From Atkinsonella hypoxylon (lineage: Eukaryota; Ascomycota; Sordariomycetes; Hypocreales; Clavicipitaceae), in contig JFHB01000157.1 in the NCBI GenBank assembly GCA_000729835.1, forward strand, positions 1 through 64,000: 64,000 nt of DNA, in the 5' to 3' direction. A program made the translations under genes and the position numbers. The stretch's first letter is position 1; each line of letters begins with the position of its first letter. Below, piece by piece: positions 21,116 to 32,464 of the stretch. A model generated the notes under the pieces. The model saw nothing but the letters and a program-made list of their open reading frames with translations. It was not told where the DNA came from and made no database searches.

Positions 21116-21298
21116 TATATAACGGACTAGGTCTTTAACCTAGTCTTATAATATAGATGCTAATTGTACAAGAGTTATATAACTTATACAATATATATCC
21201 TTTTATTGCAATTAGTAGTAGGCTACACTAGAATTAGGCTAACCTCTATATAGAGTGCGTAGGCATCTACTATAGCTTAATTAAGCCACTCTATAACA
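21116..21298 (+). repeat. TRIM right LTR
   Basis: 183-bp partner of 20753-20933. It is preceded by the purine-rich stretch at 21107-21114 and followed by GCATT. Confidence 0.75.
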
Positions 21299-21303
21299 GC
21301 ATT

Positions 21304-24300
21304 CTAAGGATTAATTATATATATAAAGACTTTAGTGCAATATAAAAGCAAATTAGCGTTTAAATGTTTCTAAGGTACAGCTTTATTATTACCTCTCTTA
21401 ATATTATAAGCTTATATAACGTAAAAGATATAGTAGTAGTCTTTTACTTTATTAGAGTTATTTTTAAATTAAGCTCTTTAATAAGGTCCTTAGTAATAAT
21501 ATTCTCTTATAAACTATAATCTATAAAACTATTAATAAGTAAAGAGTTTAGGCTTTTAAGTTATACTTAAAGGTAAGGTAAGTTCTATAAATAGCTTATA
21601 ATTACTTTTAGCTTTAAAATACTATTTAATTCTTTAATATAAAGCGTATTTATCTATAGGTTTACAATAGACTTCTTCTCTTTAATATAATTTCCTATAT
21701 ATATTTATATAATATTCTATAAATCCTTCTAGATGCTATTAAGTAGCTGTTTTATACATTTATTAGTAATATCTTCCTTATTGTCTTCTGTTACCTCTTT
21801 AACTATAGTAGATATTGTCTTAATAATATTAATTAATTAATCTTTCTGCTCCTTAACTCTTTACCTCTTTCTTAGAATAGAATATAGAGGTATAACTTTA
21901 GCACTTATTCTATTAATATAATAGACTTTATTAACACTATTTACTTATATTAAGTATTTATTCTTTATTACTTCTATAAGTATAAGCATTAGTTAGTATA
22001 GGTCTTATAAGCTAACTTTAATCTTTTTCTAAAAAATATCTTTAAATAATTATATAAGAAGCTATACTTTTATATCTATAGAGCTATCTTCTTTAGCTTT
22101 CTTTCTTTTCCTTTTTACCTAGTTTTCTAAAGCTTCTTCTTACTTAATAGAGCGTTATATCTCTATAGTATAAACTCTAAAGAGCTAGGCTATAATTCTC
22201 TCCTTAATTAGTATATAGAGAGTTCTTCTAGGTCTATATTCCTTTATCTTAAACGTTAAAGTTACTATAGTATTATTAGTAAAGTCTCTCTTAAGGATAG
22301 CTTCTAGTAGGATATATATTAAGCAATAATTAAAAATATTAATCTTATTAAAGATTTAATTTAATATCTTTTTCTCTTTCTTACTAGGCTTCTAATAGTT
22401 TAATGTTTTCTTACTAAATTCCTTAACTTAAGAATAATACTATTTTATAATATAGTAGTTAAAGCAATTAACCTAGAACACTATAAGCCTATAAAAATAA
22501 CTTTCTATACTAAAGAAGCTTTATATAAGAATAAGCAGCATTAAATTATTTAATTCTACTGTTAAGATACTTACTCTTTAATTATACTTTATAAAGCTAA
22601 TCTTATTATTATACTAGTAAAATAAGTATTAATCTATATAATAACCTTCCTTACTACAGTAATAGCAGTAATACTGCCTTATGCAGCTTCTAGTTGTATA
22701 GGTCCTAAAGCTCTAAGTATTATTATATATATTAATAGCGTTAATATATATATTCTGCCTTTTCTCCTTCTTCTTCCTAAATTTCTCTTTAAAAAGCTTT
22801 ATAATATCTATCTTTAAAACTACTTACTTTATAAGTATAATCTTTATATCTTTAAACTTCTAGGTTAAATTATCTATTTAATCTTTTACTTCTAAAATAG
22901 GCTGTATAATTTCCTTAGCTTTATAACTAAAATTACTTATACTATAATACTTAAGACTTCTTCTACCTAGAGGTATATAAAGGTAGTCTTTTCTATTATT
23001 ATAGAGTTTAGAATTACAGTCTTTTAGCTCTATTCTAGCTTATATATACTAGCTAAGCTACTCTAATAACTCTCTATAGAGTATTACAATAAACTTAGCT
23101 CTAGTAACTTTTATTTAATCTATAAAGCTAATAAGTATAGCATCTAGTAAGGCCTTATAAATGTAATTAGACTAAGAGATTACACTATACTATATATAGA
23201 GCTTAGCGCTAATTATAGCAGCTTAGTGCTCTTAAAGCTAATAGAGAGTGTTCTTTATAGTTCTTAAATAGTTTCTCTTTAGGTCTTTAAGCTTCTTATT
23301 AGCTTACTTCTTTTAATCCTAAGAAGTAGCTTTATACTAAAGTAAAAGCTGCTTTTTAGCTTCTTTCTAATTATATAAAGTATAAATAACCTTTATACAC
23401 TTATAGATTAATAGGTTAATATAATAAATAAATATCTTCTATTAGTTTTCCTTTAGAATAAATAAGGTCTCTATTTTTAGCTTAAAGCTAGTTAAGTAAT
23501 TAAGGACATTTTCTCCTTTAAATTAGTGTATATTAAACTTCTTATTAAAGGTAGCCTAAGCTTACTGCTTCTTAATAGCTTTATCTATAGCTTTAGTAAG
23601 AGCCTTATAAGGTATAGCTATAGTGCTACTAGTATTAGCCTTTTTATCTTAAGTATTTAATTCTATTGTAATTTTAGGTTTTAAAATAACTTTTTTAGAA
23701 GATTTACTAAATTAGCTAGAGCTAGTGTTAGCTGCTTTAGATGTAAAGCTTATACTTTTCTTTAAAGGATGTAAGATACTAAACTTATATAAATAACTAG
23801 TAGAATAGCTTAATATAGAAGGTAGGTATAAAAAGAACAATTAATCTTACTTAGTAGAAAGAGTGTAATATATATAATTCTCTATATTAGCTGTACTTTT
23901 AATACTTTTACCTTCTGCTTCTATAGTTATATAAGCTTCTAATACTAAAATATAGAGGCTAAGAACTTAATTACTAATAATAGTAAATATAAAGATAACT
24001 GCTAAGATAAGGATAAAAAAGAAATTTTTCTCTGTAATTAAATAATTATAACGTTTAAGGGACCTAAAGACTTTCTTTTTGCTATATTAAGGCTATCTTA
24101 GCTAAGAGCAAAACAGAGGTTAAATAGGCTAGCTAGTATTTACAATATAGTAATTATCTTTAACTAAGCTTAGCCCTTTTTAGCTTAAAAAAGCTATAGA
24201 AATTTTCTTTCTCTCTTAATTAAATAATCCCTTATAATATAAAGCTTTTATCCCTATAATTTCCTTCTTTCTTATATTAGTAATATTTAAGCTAAAGTGC
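21304..24300 (-). pseudogene. Gypsy-A copy 1 gag and start of pol
   Basis: Minus-strand frames upstream of RT. A CCHC zinc knuckle typical of retrotransposon Gag is visible at 22626-22667 as C-Y-Y-C...Y...Y: the first two Cys remain and the His and last Cys are turned to Tyr. Gag would lie on the 5' side (about 22600-24300), and protease and the RT lead-in on the other. The protease active site is not identified with confidence. Frames are broken by TAA/TAG throughout. The boundaries are approximate. Gag would form the particle shell and bind element RNA. Confidence 0.6.
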
Positions 24301-24411
24301 TCTTCTATCTCTAATACTTAGCAGCTTTTTCTTTTTTCTTTTAGGATCTCTATAAAAAACCTTTTAATTATATAACGCACTTTAATTAGTATAAGTCTCT
24401 AGTAAAGCCTC

Positions 24412-24909
24412 TATTTTTATTAACTTAAAACTAAACCCTTAAATAACTATATAGCTTACGCTAAAGTAGGTAATAATATAGCGTACATTAAGATTAAAGA
24501 GAATTAGTAAAGAGTAAGATATTTAATAGTATATACTATTAGATAATAGCAGGCAAGAAGATTAAATAGTTAGAAAAAGCAGAAATAAAATATTAATTGC
24601 AGCTTAAAAGATATATATATATAAAAGGAGCTAAATGTACTAAAGAGTTAGGGAAAGTATTACTAGCAGTAAAGTAATATCTCTTAAGCGTTAAGTGTTA
24701 TAAATTAAAGTAGGCTAAAAGATATTAATTAATTAAAAGAGTAAAAGCCTAAAAAAAGAGTTAGTAGAAGCTGCTTATACGCTTACTTCTTTACTTAAAC
24801 TATCTATATGTTTAAGCAATATACACTCTTATAAAGAAAAATCTATATATAGTATCCCTTATAAAGCTAATATAAGAGCGTAAGGGAGTAACCCTGCTGC
24901 AACACAATA
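24412..24909 (-). repeat. Gypsy-A copy 1 5' LTR
   Basis: 498-bp partner of 4095-4591, more strongly mutated (TATTTTTATTAAC against TGTTTTGTTGAC). It is followed on the outer side by Copia-1 hinge sequence. A primer-binding site cannot be recognised on the inner side (24390-24411), where the minus strand reads GAGGCTTTACTAGAG. Confidence 0.85.
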
Positions 24910-27900
24910 TCTCTATCTAAATCTATAGCATTAGCATTAGCTTTAGCTTCTATAGGTTCTATATTAGCCTTAGGGGCTTCTATAGATATAGGGGCTTTAG
25001 GGGCCTCTATAGCTTCTATAGGGTTGCTTAGTAGAAGAGCTTAATCTATAGGTTCTAGTGGATAATTTAGTATATCTAAATAACTAGAATAAGGATACTT
25101 AGGAGTATAATTATTCTCTAATTGCTGCTAGTTATTAATTTCTCCCTCTAAAGGATTATCTACTATAGAACTAATAGGAACCTTAGGGATGCTCTATAAA
25201 ATAGAACCTATTTCTTCTATAATTTTAATAAAGCTAGTCTTTATAACAGCTTATTTAAAGGGGATATATATTAGATATACATTAGAACCTAGTGTAGCTA
25301 AAAGTCTACTAGGAATAGTTCTTTTAGCTAGCTTCTGCAACCTAAATTGTTGTTCTAAAGGAATTAGAACTTTACAATAGAAGCCTATAGCCCTTATTTT
25401 AGTAAAATTAGGCTTATAGGTGTTAGAAGGCTCTAAATTAGCTAGATATAGCTGTTTAGAACTTAGTAGTTTAGTACTATTTGCAGTAGTATTAACTAAA
25501 TCCACTATAGCAGGAAGGATATAAGACTATAGATATAGAGGTAATTGTAACTACTGTAAGGTAGCACGTAAACGGTCTAGAAGTACCCTTATAGCTCTCT
25601 CTATTAGCCTATTCTATTTATAAATATAGGGGCAAGAGGTGCTAAAGCAAATACCCTTAGAAGATAGCTAAGCTTACAACCTAGTATTAATTTCTGTACT
25701 ACTATTAAAGTAAAGGTGTTTAGGGTAGCAGTTATACTAGTTTTTTAATTCCTTAAAGAAGCTTCTAATACAGCTATAAAGAGTAGAACTCTCTTTATTA
25801 GCTAGATTAAAAGACTACTTATACTGTAATTTTCTATTAATTAGAAAAAGAACTAAAGGCCTCTTATTGTGCAGTATAGGCTCTATTTTAACAGTATCTC
25901 CCTCTATAATATCTAAATATCTAGAGGGGTTAGGAATAGTATGCTTACTAGGTCTTCTAATAGCTTTAGCTTAGTTGTAAGCTAGGCAGTTAAAATCCTT
26001 TTCCTTAATTTTTGTAAAATTAGGAATACCTTTAGTAATAGAAGCAGTCTTCTTTAGTAAAGGGAGTCCTATATACCTTAATCTAACGTGCTAAGTAGCA
26101 GCTAATTCTAGGAGCTTCTTATAGGAAGAAGAAGCAGTAGGATTTATACTACTAGAATTATTATTAGAGCTAGCTTCCTGTTGCTCTCTATCTTGCTAAA
26201 TCTCTTAAGAACTACAGGCCTTGTTTAAGGGATCTAAATAGCTACTTCCTCTAATATCTAGTAACTTAGGATTTAAACCTTCTAAATCCCTGTTATTAAA
26301 AGGAATCTAACTAGGAGCCCGTTTAGGAACTAGGGCTAATAGCTCTATAGCATTGTTATTAGTATTATCTGCTTCTTCTTCTTTAAAGTTAGATAATTCC
26401 TTAATTTAGCTATATTCCTCTAGATTAAAACTAGGCTGTTAAGGGATTTAAACCTCTATAGGATAACTAGCATTATAACTACTATTATAACTATTGCTAG
26501 CTAGAAATCCTATATAAGAGAGATTAGCGTAGTTTTTACACACTCTAGGGTCTCTTGCCCCTTAAGCTATAAGAAGAAACTATACTTTTTGGGATTTAGA
26601 AGCCTACAGCAGCTTCTATTAGCTAGAAATAGCTAATTTTTAAGGAGAGTGCTCTCTATTAAATAGTGCTTTAAACTACTAATTAGGTTAGTATCTAAAC
26701 CTAGGCAATATAGAGCATCCTTTAGAGCTAAAGGCCTATATTTAGCTAGATTTATACTAACTAGTACCTAGAATACAGCAGTTCCCTATCCTTTAGGATA
26801 AATAGAACCTTCTCTAGTAGCAATAAGCGCGGTTTTACCCTTTTTTATAGGCTTAAAAGTCCTAAAAAATGCCTTATTGTTAACTATATAATAGGTAGAA
26901 CCTATATTATATAGTAAGGAGTTTTTAATTATTCTGTTAAAGTAATTAAAAGAAGGGGTATTATTACTAGTAGTACTAGTATTACTAGTAGTGGATTCTG
27001 TATCTAAATCGTAAGAATTATTACTACTAGAACTGCTAGATTCACTATTGGAATCTATAGTATCCTAGTTGCTAGTAGATAGGTTATAACAACCTATAGC
27101 AAAAGCAGCTTCTCTATCCTTATTCCTAGAATTTTTATTACTTCTTCTTTAGCCCTTCTACTTCTTTTTATTCTTAAAGGCTTTATCTATATCTTTAGAG
27201 GCTTTAGAATTGTTAGAATTAAAATTAGAATCGGAATTCTTCTTCTAATTAGGAGGATTCTTTCCTTATTTAGCTTTATTATTATTAGAACTATTAGAAT
27301 TAGAAGCTTTATAACTAAGAGCCTTAGATATAGAGGAGCTTTTATCTCTTTATTCTTCTAATAAGTTAGCTATAAGGAACTGTAAATTTAGTATTTTTAC
27401 AGATAGACCTTGTGCTCTAGCAGCTCTAATAGAATATTGCTGCCTTTTAGCCTAGCTAGGGAAGGTCTTCTTTAAGGCATTAATATAATAATTTACCTAG
27501 TTAATAGGATTAATAGCTACACTATAGAGCTGTAATCTAGCTAGTAAATTATTAAATTCAGCATTAAAGGCCTCTAAAGATCCCTTATAGTTCGAAAACA
27601 ATAAGTTGTAATAACTAGTATATAGCGTACTACGTTGTATTTTAGCACTCTACAAATACTGCCTAACTAGAACGTTATAGGCATCTATAGGGGACTTATG
27701 CTAGCTTATAGCAGCTTAAGGTCTAGATTAGCAACTATCTCTTATAATTATAAGGATAATAGCTTGCTCTAAATCTACTAACGTACTAGCTATACTAGAA
27801 TTATTAATAAATTAAGGGAATCCTAGGGCTCTAAATTAAATAGTTAAAGCTTACTTCTACTGTTTAAAATTTTTAGGGCCTTTTAGCTTAGCAGCCTCTA

Positions 27901-28475
27901 GAATAGAGTAGAACTTCTTATTTAACTCTTTTATAGTGCCTTTATTAAAAGCAGGCAGAAAAGTAGCACTATTAGAGGAACTAGAAGGTTTAAGGACTTT
28001 AAAAGAGACTTTAGAAGTCTTAGAAGTAATAGAATCTACTACCTTAAAGGGAGACCCTATAGAGAGATTACCTATAGATATAATTATAGTATCTAATTTA
28101 CTTAGTAAATTAGCTATATTACCTTTATTTTAGCTTTATTTTGCTTCACTATGCCTAATAAATCTATTTAGGGTCTCTTATTACTTATCTATTTAAGCTT
28201 TTAGGTCAGCTTATACATTATAGACTTACACTACTCTTTTAGAAGCTAATCTAGCTTCTTTTAGAGCCTTCTTAGCTGTATAATCTTCTTTATTAGAAGA
28301 GAAATCTACTAGCTAAGGGGGGGAACTTACTGGACTAGGAAAGCTAGTAGCAGCAGCTAGATTAGCTAGTGTACTATAACTACTACCCCGTTTAGGGCTT
28401 GTGCTCTTTCCCTTACCTATTCCTTTTAATGCTATTTTAAGGGTTTAAAAAGTAGCTAATTTAACGCTCTTTTAT
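24910..28475 (-). pseudogene. Copia-1 gag-pol, 5' part (gag, protease, integrase, hinge)
   Basis: Continuation of the Copia-1 frame interrupted at 4094. From the gag start (ATA near 28473-28475, next to a one-base A insertion relative to sister copies) it runs through gag, the Ser/Asn-rich linker (about 26990-27300), protease and integrase to the Ala/Pro/Ile hinge at 24920-25030. A sense stretch of 84 codons without stops survives at 25251-25505, covering the end of integrase. It belongs to the same subfamily as Copia-3: the gag at about 27975-28035 lacks a few codons present in Copia-2 and Copia-4. Confidence 0.85.
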
Positions 28476-28818
28476 AGCTAATTATAGCTAAATTACAGTG
28501 GAAATAGTAGTAAATAACAGTAATAACCTCTACTAGATATTAATAGATTGCTCTATTATAGGCCTAGAAGTGCCCTATATCTTTAGAAATTATACTGAGA
28601 TTTTTCTCCAATTTCTTTTGTAATAGGTATAATAGGCTCTAAAGGCTGCGTTGTATTGCAATCTATATATATATACAATTTATATAGCAGACTAGATTAA
28701 TAAGCAGTCGCGAGGGGCATAAAACATAGGTTCTAGCTATTTTCAGCTAAAAAATTCAGGAGATTCTTCTCCAATTAGGTTCTAATAAATCAGTGGAGAC
28801 CTAAGCATAGTTAATTTA
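28476..28818 (-). other. Copia-1 leader, truncated
   Basis: Matches the first part of the Copia-2 leader (equivalent to 14579-14900), then stops within TTAATTTA at about 28818. The rest of the leader, the primer site and the 5' LTR of Copia-1 are missing, so this is a rearrangement point. Confidence 0.75.
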
Positions 28819-28819
28819 T

Positions 28820-29317
28820 AATAGTAGAAATTCAAGAAGTATATTATTTAAAAGCTAAGAATTAGGGCTATTTAATAGTATAATTGTTGGATAGAGTTGC
28901 TTATAAGGGTTGCTTATTATTAGTGAAATTTGTTAAATTGTGCATATAGGCGTCTTGTTTGTATAGCCGTAAGTCGATTTTTTTGTTTTTATATAGTAAA
29001 TCTTTTTGCGGAAATTATAAAGTAGCCTATAAGCCCCTTCTAGCAACTACAGCCTGCTAATATAGTTAGTAGGTCTATAAAGGACTGGAAAGATTTAAGA
29101 TTCTACCTTTACTAAGTTCGTTACAGCGCTCTTAATATAAAGATACTACTATTACAGTTATCTATTGCCTCTACGTGATCTATACTATACACTACAGCTT
29201 GATTTAGGCCGCTGCTGCTTCCACTACGTAATAATTGCTAGGAGCAATTACAGGTGCTAAATATAAGAGACCACTACCCTCTTCTATCTAGTCCTGTAAT
29301 CCCTATTATTTTCAATA
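28820..29317 (+). repeat. Copia-5 partial 5' LTR
   Basis: Begins inside the LTR at AATAGTAGAAATTC and ends TTTTCAATA. About 200 bp of the U3 side are missing, including the inverted-repeat structure. Confidence 0.85.
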
Positions 29318-29337
29318 GGTTATAAGCCCGGAAGACC
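29318..29337 (+). other. Copia-5 primer-binding site, half-tRNA iMet type
   Basis: GGTTATAAGCCCGGAAGACC follows the LTR end directly, identical to the site of Copia-2 read on its own strand. See the finding on the primer. Confidence 0.6.
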
Positions 29338-30227
29338 TATCTGCAAGCTGTTAGCCCGCTGAAATCTACTATTGTGTACTGTATTACCCACTAGAAGCTA
29401 TATTAAGACCTACGCTAGCAGCTATTGCTGTTATTAGTAGCTTGCTGGAAGCTATTAATACCTACTGCATATACATCGCTAGCCACTATATTAGTGTTTA
29501 CATTTTGCCTACCCTGTGCCTCCTGCACTCTATACACCCTATATATACACACTTTTAAAGCTATTCTTAATAGCTAGGTTCTATTGTTGCGCAACATTAA
29601 AATATATACATTTATACATATTATATTTGCACTGTAAATCGTTTTATTAGGCACTGCTTAATCAATTATTTCTATTAAGAAATAAGCTTAGCGCTGCACT
29701 GCATCACTTGTTGTTGTTGTTATATTGTGCACCCTATGCACCTCTGTTAGTAGCTATACTACAATTTGTAGTGCACGCCTAACAGCTCTTATTGCTATTA
29801 AATATTCCTGTGTTTTTAGTTGCAGAATTAATTTGTATAGTAATCCTACTAGTTAGGATTTTAAAGTAGGAATTAGCTAGATATCCCTAAATTAGCTGTG
29901 CTTAGGTCTCCACTAATTTATTAGAACCTAATTGGAGAAGAATCTCCTAAATTTTTTAGCTAAAAATAGCTAGAATCTGTATTTTATGCCCCTTGCGACC
30001 GCTTGTTAATCTAGTCTACTATACAAATTGTATGTGCATATAGATCGCAATATAACGCAGCCTTAGAGCCTGTTATACCTATTACAAAAGAAATTAGAGA
30101 AAAATCTTAGTATAATTTCTGAAGATATAGGGCACTTCTAGGCCTAAAATAGAGCAATCTATTAATATCTAGTAGAGGTTATTACTGTTATTTTCTACTA
30201 TTTCCACTGTAATTTAGTTATAATAAG

Positions 30228-30859
30228 CTATTAAAATCCCTTAAAATAGCACTAAAAGGAATAGGTAAGGGAAAGAGCACAAGCCCTAAACGGGGTAGTG
30301 GTTCTAGTACACTAGCTACAGCTACTGCTACTAGCTTTCCTAGTCTAGCTAGATCCCCCCCTCAGCTAGTAGATTCCTCTTTTAATAAAGAAGATTATAC
30401 AGCTAAGAAGGCTCTAAAAGAAGCTAGATTAGCTTCTAAAAGAGTAGTGTAAGTCTATAATGTTTAAGCTAATCTAAAGGCTTAAATAGATAAGCAATAA
30501 GAGACCCTAAATAGATTCATTAGGCATAGTGAAGCAAAATAAAGCTAAAATAAAGGTAATATAGCTGATTTACTAAGTAAATTAGATACTATAATTACAT
30601 CTATAGGTAATCTCTCTATAGAGTCTCCCTCTAAGGTAGTAGATCCTGTTACTTCTAAAAGAGCTTCTAAAGTCTCTTTTAAAGCCCCTAAACCTTCTAG
30701 TTCTAATAGTGCTACTTTTCTGCCTGCTTTTAATAAAGGCACTATAAAAGAGCTAAATAAGAAGGTCTACTTAATTCCAGAGGCTGCTAAGCTAAAAGGC
30801 CCTGAAAATTTTAAATAGTGGAAGCAAGCTTTAACTATTTAATTTAGGGCACTAGGATT
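30228..30859 (+). pseudogene. Copia-5 gag, 5' part
   Basis: A plus-strand frame matching the N-terminal part of the Copia gag. It has a Gly/Lys/Ser-rich start, a stretch rich in Ala-Lys-Lys-Ala-Leu-Lys-Glu, then an Asn/Leu region. The first codons seen in Copia-6 (32465 onwards) are deleted here. It is the best preserved gag stretch in the window, with only about ten stops in 210 codons. Any short open frame on the opposite strand at 30545-30742 is merely its antisense. Confidence 0.8.
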
Positions 30860-31551
30860 TATTAAAAATAAGCTACCCTGTATAGCCTATTTTTATGCCT
30901 ACTAGTTGCTCTATTACATAACCCTTATTAGGTCTTGTTACGTTGATTTTTAGTAGAGATATCGTTGTTACTAGATGTAAACATCTAGATTTAACTAAGG
31001 CAAAGTTGCCTAACCTATAGTTAACTTTAACTGCGATCTTCTCTACAACTAGCAATAGTAGAAATTTAAGAAGTATACTATTTAAAAGCTAAGAATTAGG
31101 GCTATTTAATAGTATAATTATTAGATAGAGTTGCTTATAAGGGTTACTTATTATTAGTGGAATTTGTTAAATTATGTACATAAGTATCTCGTTTGTATAG
31201 CTGTAAGTTAATTTTTTTGTTTTTATATAGTAAATCTTTTTGCGGAAATTATAAAGTAGCCTATAAGCCCCTTCTAGTGACTACAGCCTACTAATATAGT
31301 TAGTAGGTCTATAAGGGACTAGAAAGATTTAAGATCCTACCCTTACTAAGTTTGTTACAGCGCTCTTAATATAAAGATACCACTATTACAGTTATCTATT
31401 GCCTCTACGTAATCTATACTATACACTACAGCTTAATTTAGGCTGCTGCTGCTTCTACTACGTAATAATTGCTAGGAGCAATTATAGGTGCTAAATCTAA
31501 GAGACTACTACCCTCTTCTATTTAGTCCTATAATCCCTATTATTTTTAATA
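30860..31551 (+). repeat. Copia-6 5' LTR
   Basis: 692 bp. Starts TATTAAAAATAAGC (TG changed to TA) and ends TTTTTAATA; the primer site follows. It carries the internal inverted-repeat structure (about 30950-31050). Confidence 0.9.
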
Positions 31552-31571
31552 GGTTATAAGCCTAGAAGACC
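31552..31571 (+). other. Copia-6 primer-binding site
   Basis: GGTTATAAGCCTAGAAGACC, like the other sites but with two more C-to-T or G-to-A changes. Confidence 0.55.
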
Positions 31572-32464
31572 TATCTACAAGCTGTTAGCCTGCTGAAAAT
31601 CTACTATTGTGTACTGTATTACCCACTAGAAGCTATATTAAGACCTACGCTAGCAGCTATTGCTGCTATTAGTAGCTTGCTGAAAGCTATTAATACCTGC
31701 TGCATATATATTGCTAGCTACTATACTAGTGTTTTTATTCTGCCTACCCTATGCCTTCTGCACTAGTTCTATACACCCTATATATATATACCTTTAAAGC
31801 TATTCTTAATAGCTAGGTTCTATTGTTGCGCAACATTAAAATATATATATCTATATATATTACATTTGCACTGTAAATCGTTTTATTAGGCACTACCTAA
31901 TTAATTATTTCTATTAAGAAATAAGCTTAGCGCTGCACTATATTGCTTATTGTTGTTATATTGTGCACCCTATATACCTCTATTAGTAGCTATACTACAA
32001 TTTGTAGTGCACGCCTAACAGCTCTTATTACAGATATTCCTGTGTTTTTAGTCGCAGAATTAATTTATATAGTAATCCTAATGGTTAGGATTTTAAAGTA
32101 GGAATTAGCTAGATATCCCTAAATTAGCTGTGCTTAGGTCTCCACTGATTTATTAGAACCTAATTAGAGAAAAATCTCTTAAATTTTTTTAGCTAAAAAT
32201 AGCTAGAACCTATATTTTATGCCTCTCGCGACTGCTTATTAATCTAGTCTACTATACAAATTGTATATATATATAGATTGCAATACAACGCAGCCTTAGA
32301 GCCTATTATACCTATTACAAAAGAAATCGGAGAAAAATCTTAGTATAATTTCTAAAGATATAGGGCACTTCTAGGCCTATAATAGAGCAATCTATTAATA
32401 TCTATAAGAGGTTATTACCTGTTATTTACTACTTTTTCCACTGTAATTTAGGCTATAATTAGCT
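31572..32464 (+). other. Copia-6 leader
   Basis: A non-coding leader with the palindrome TGTTGCGCAAC intact near 31824-31834 and the other conserved leader blocks. The CTAACAGC hairpin is reduced here by a small deletion near 32030. Confidence 0.65.

Larger units (their letters stand above)
20753..21298 (+). mobile_element. TRIM-like mini LTR retrotransposon
   Basis: Two direct repeats (20753-20933, 181 bp; 21116-21298, 183 bp) enclose 182 bp of non-coding sequence, and GCATT repeats flank the whole. Repeat ends resemble TGTTATA...TATAACA, the TG...CA termini of LTRs. A purine-rich AGAGAAG stands just before the right repeat, which suggests plus orientation. This is the architecture of terminal-repeat retrotransposons in miniature, non-autonomous elements moved by other elements' proteins. 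Each repeat starts with the inverted repeat ACTAGGT...ACCTAGT. No primer site is recognised. A second copy begins at 63893 and is cut by the window end. Confidence 0.75.
4095..24909 (-). mobile_element. Gypsy-A copy 1 (Ty3/Gypsy) with nested insertions
   Basis: A complete minus-strand Ty3/Gypsy element lies inside Copia-1. The 3' LTR is at 4095-4591, the 5' LTR at 24412-24909, gag at about 21304-24300, and pol at about 16900-20747 plus upstream parts. A block of about 4.5 kb follows between the recognised pol end and the 3' LTR. Three elements are nested in it: a solo Copia LTR (5418-6122), Copia-2 (8356-16183) and a TRIM (20753-21298). Without them it is about 11.7 kb, long for the family. 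Copia-1 sequence resumes on both sides (hinge region), which proves insertion. The direct repeat AATAT occurs at 4091-4095 and 24906-24910 but overlaps the LTR termini, so the exact target duplication is unsure. Confidence 0.85.
28820..30859 (+). mobile_element. Copia-5 fragment (LTR end, leader, gag start)
   Basis: A plus-strand Copia piece joined head to head with the minus-strand Copia-1 leader. It contains the last about 498 bp of a 5' LTR (28820-29317), primer site, leader and the first about 200 codons of gag, ending where another Copia LTR begins at 30860. The LTR part keeps several CA/TG sites, so this copy is moderately mutated. Confidence 0.85.

Noticed and set aside
20753..21298. 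A short two-unit direct repeat as a CRISPR-like or tandem array
   Set aside because: Only two units of about 180 bp with TG...CA-like ends and flanking target repeats; this is an LTR pair.
30873..31055. 60-codon minus-strand frame inside a Copia LTR
   Set aside because: LTR sequence with no protein similarity; openness arises from the inverted-repeat stems.
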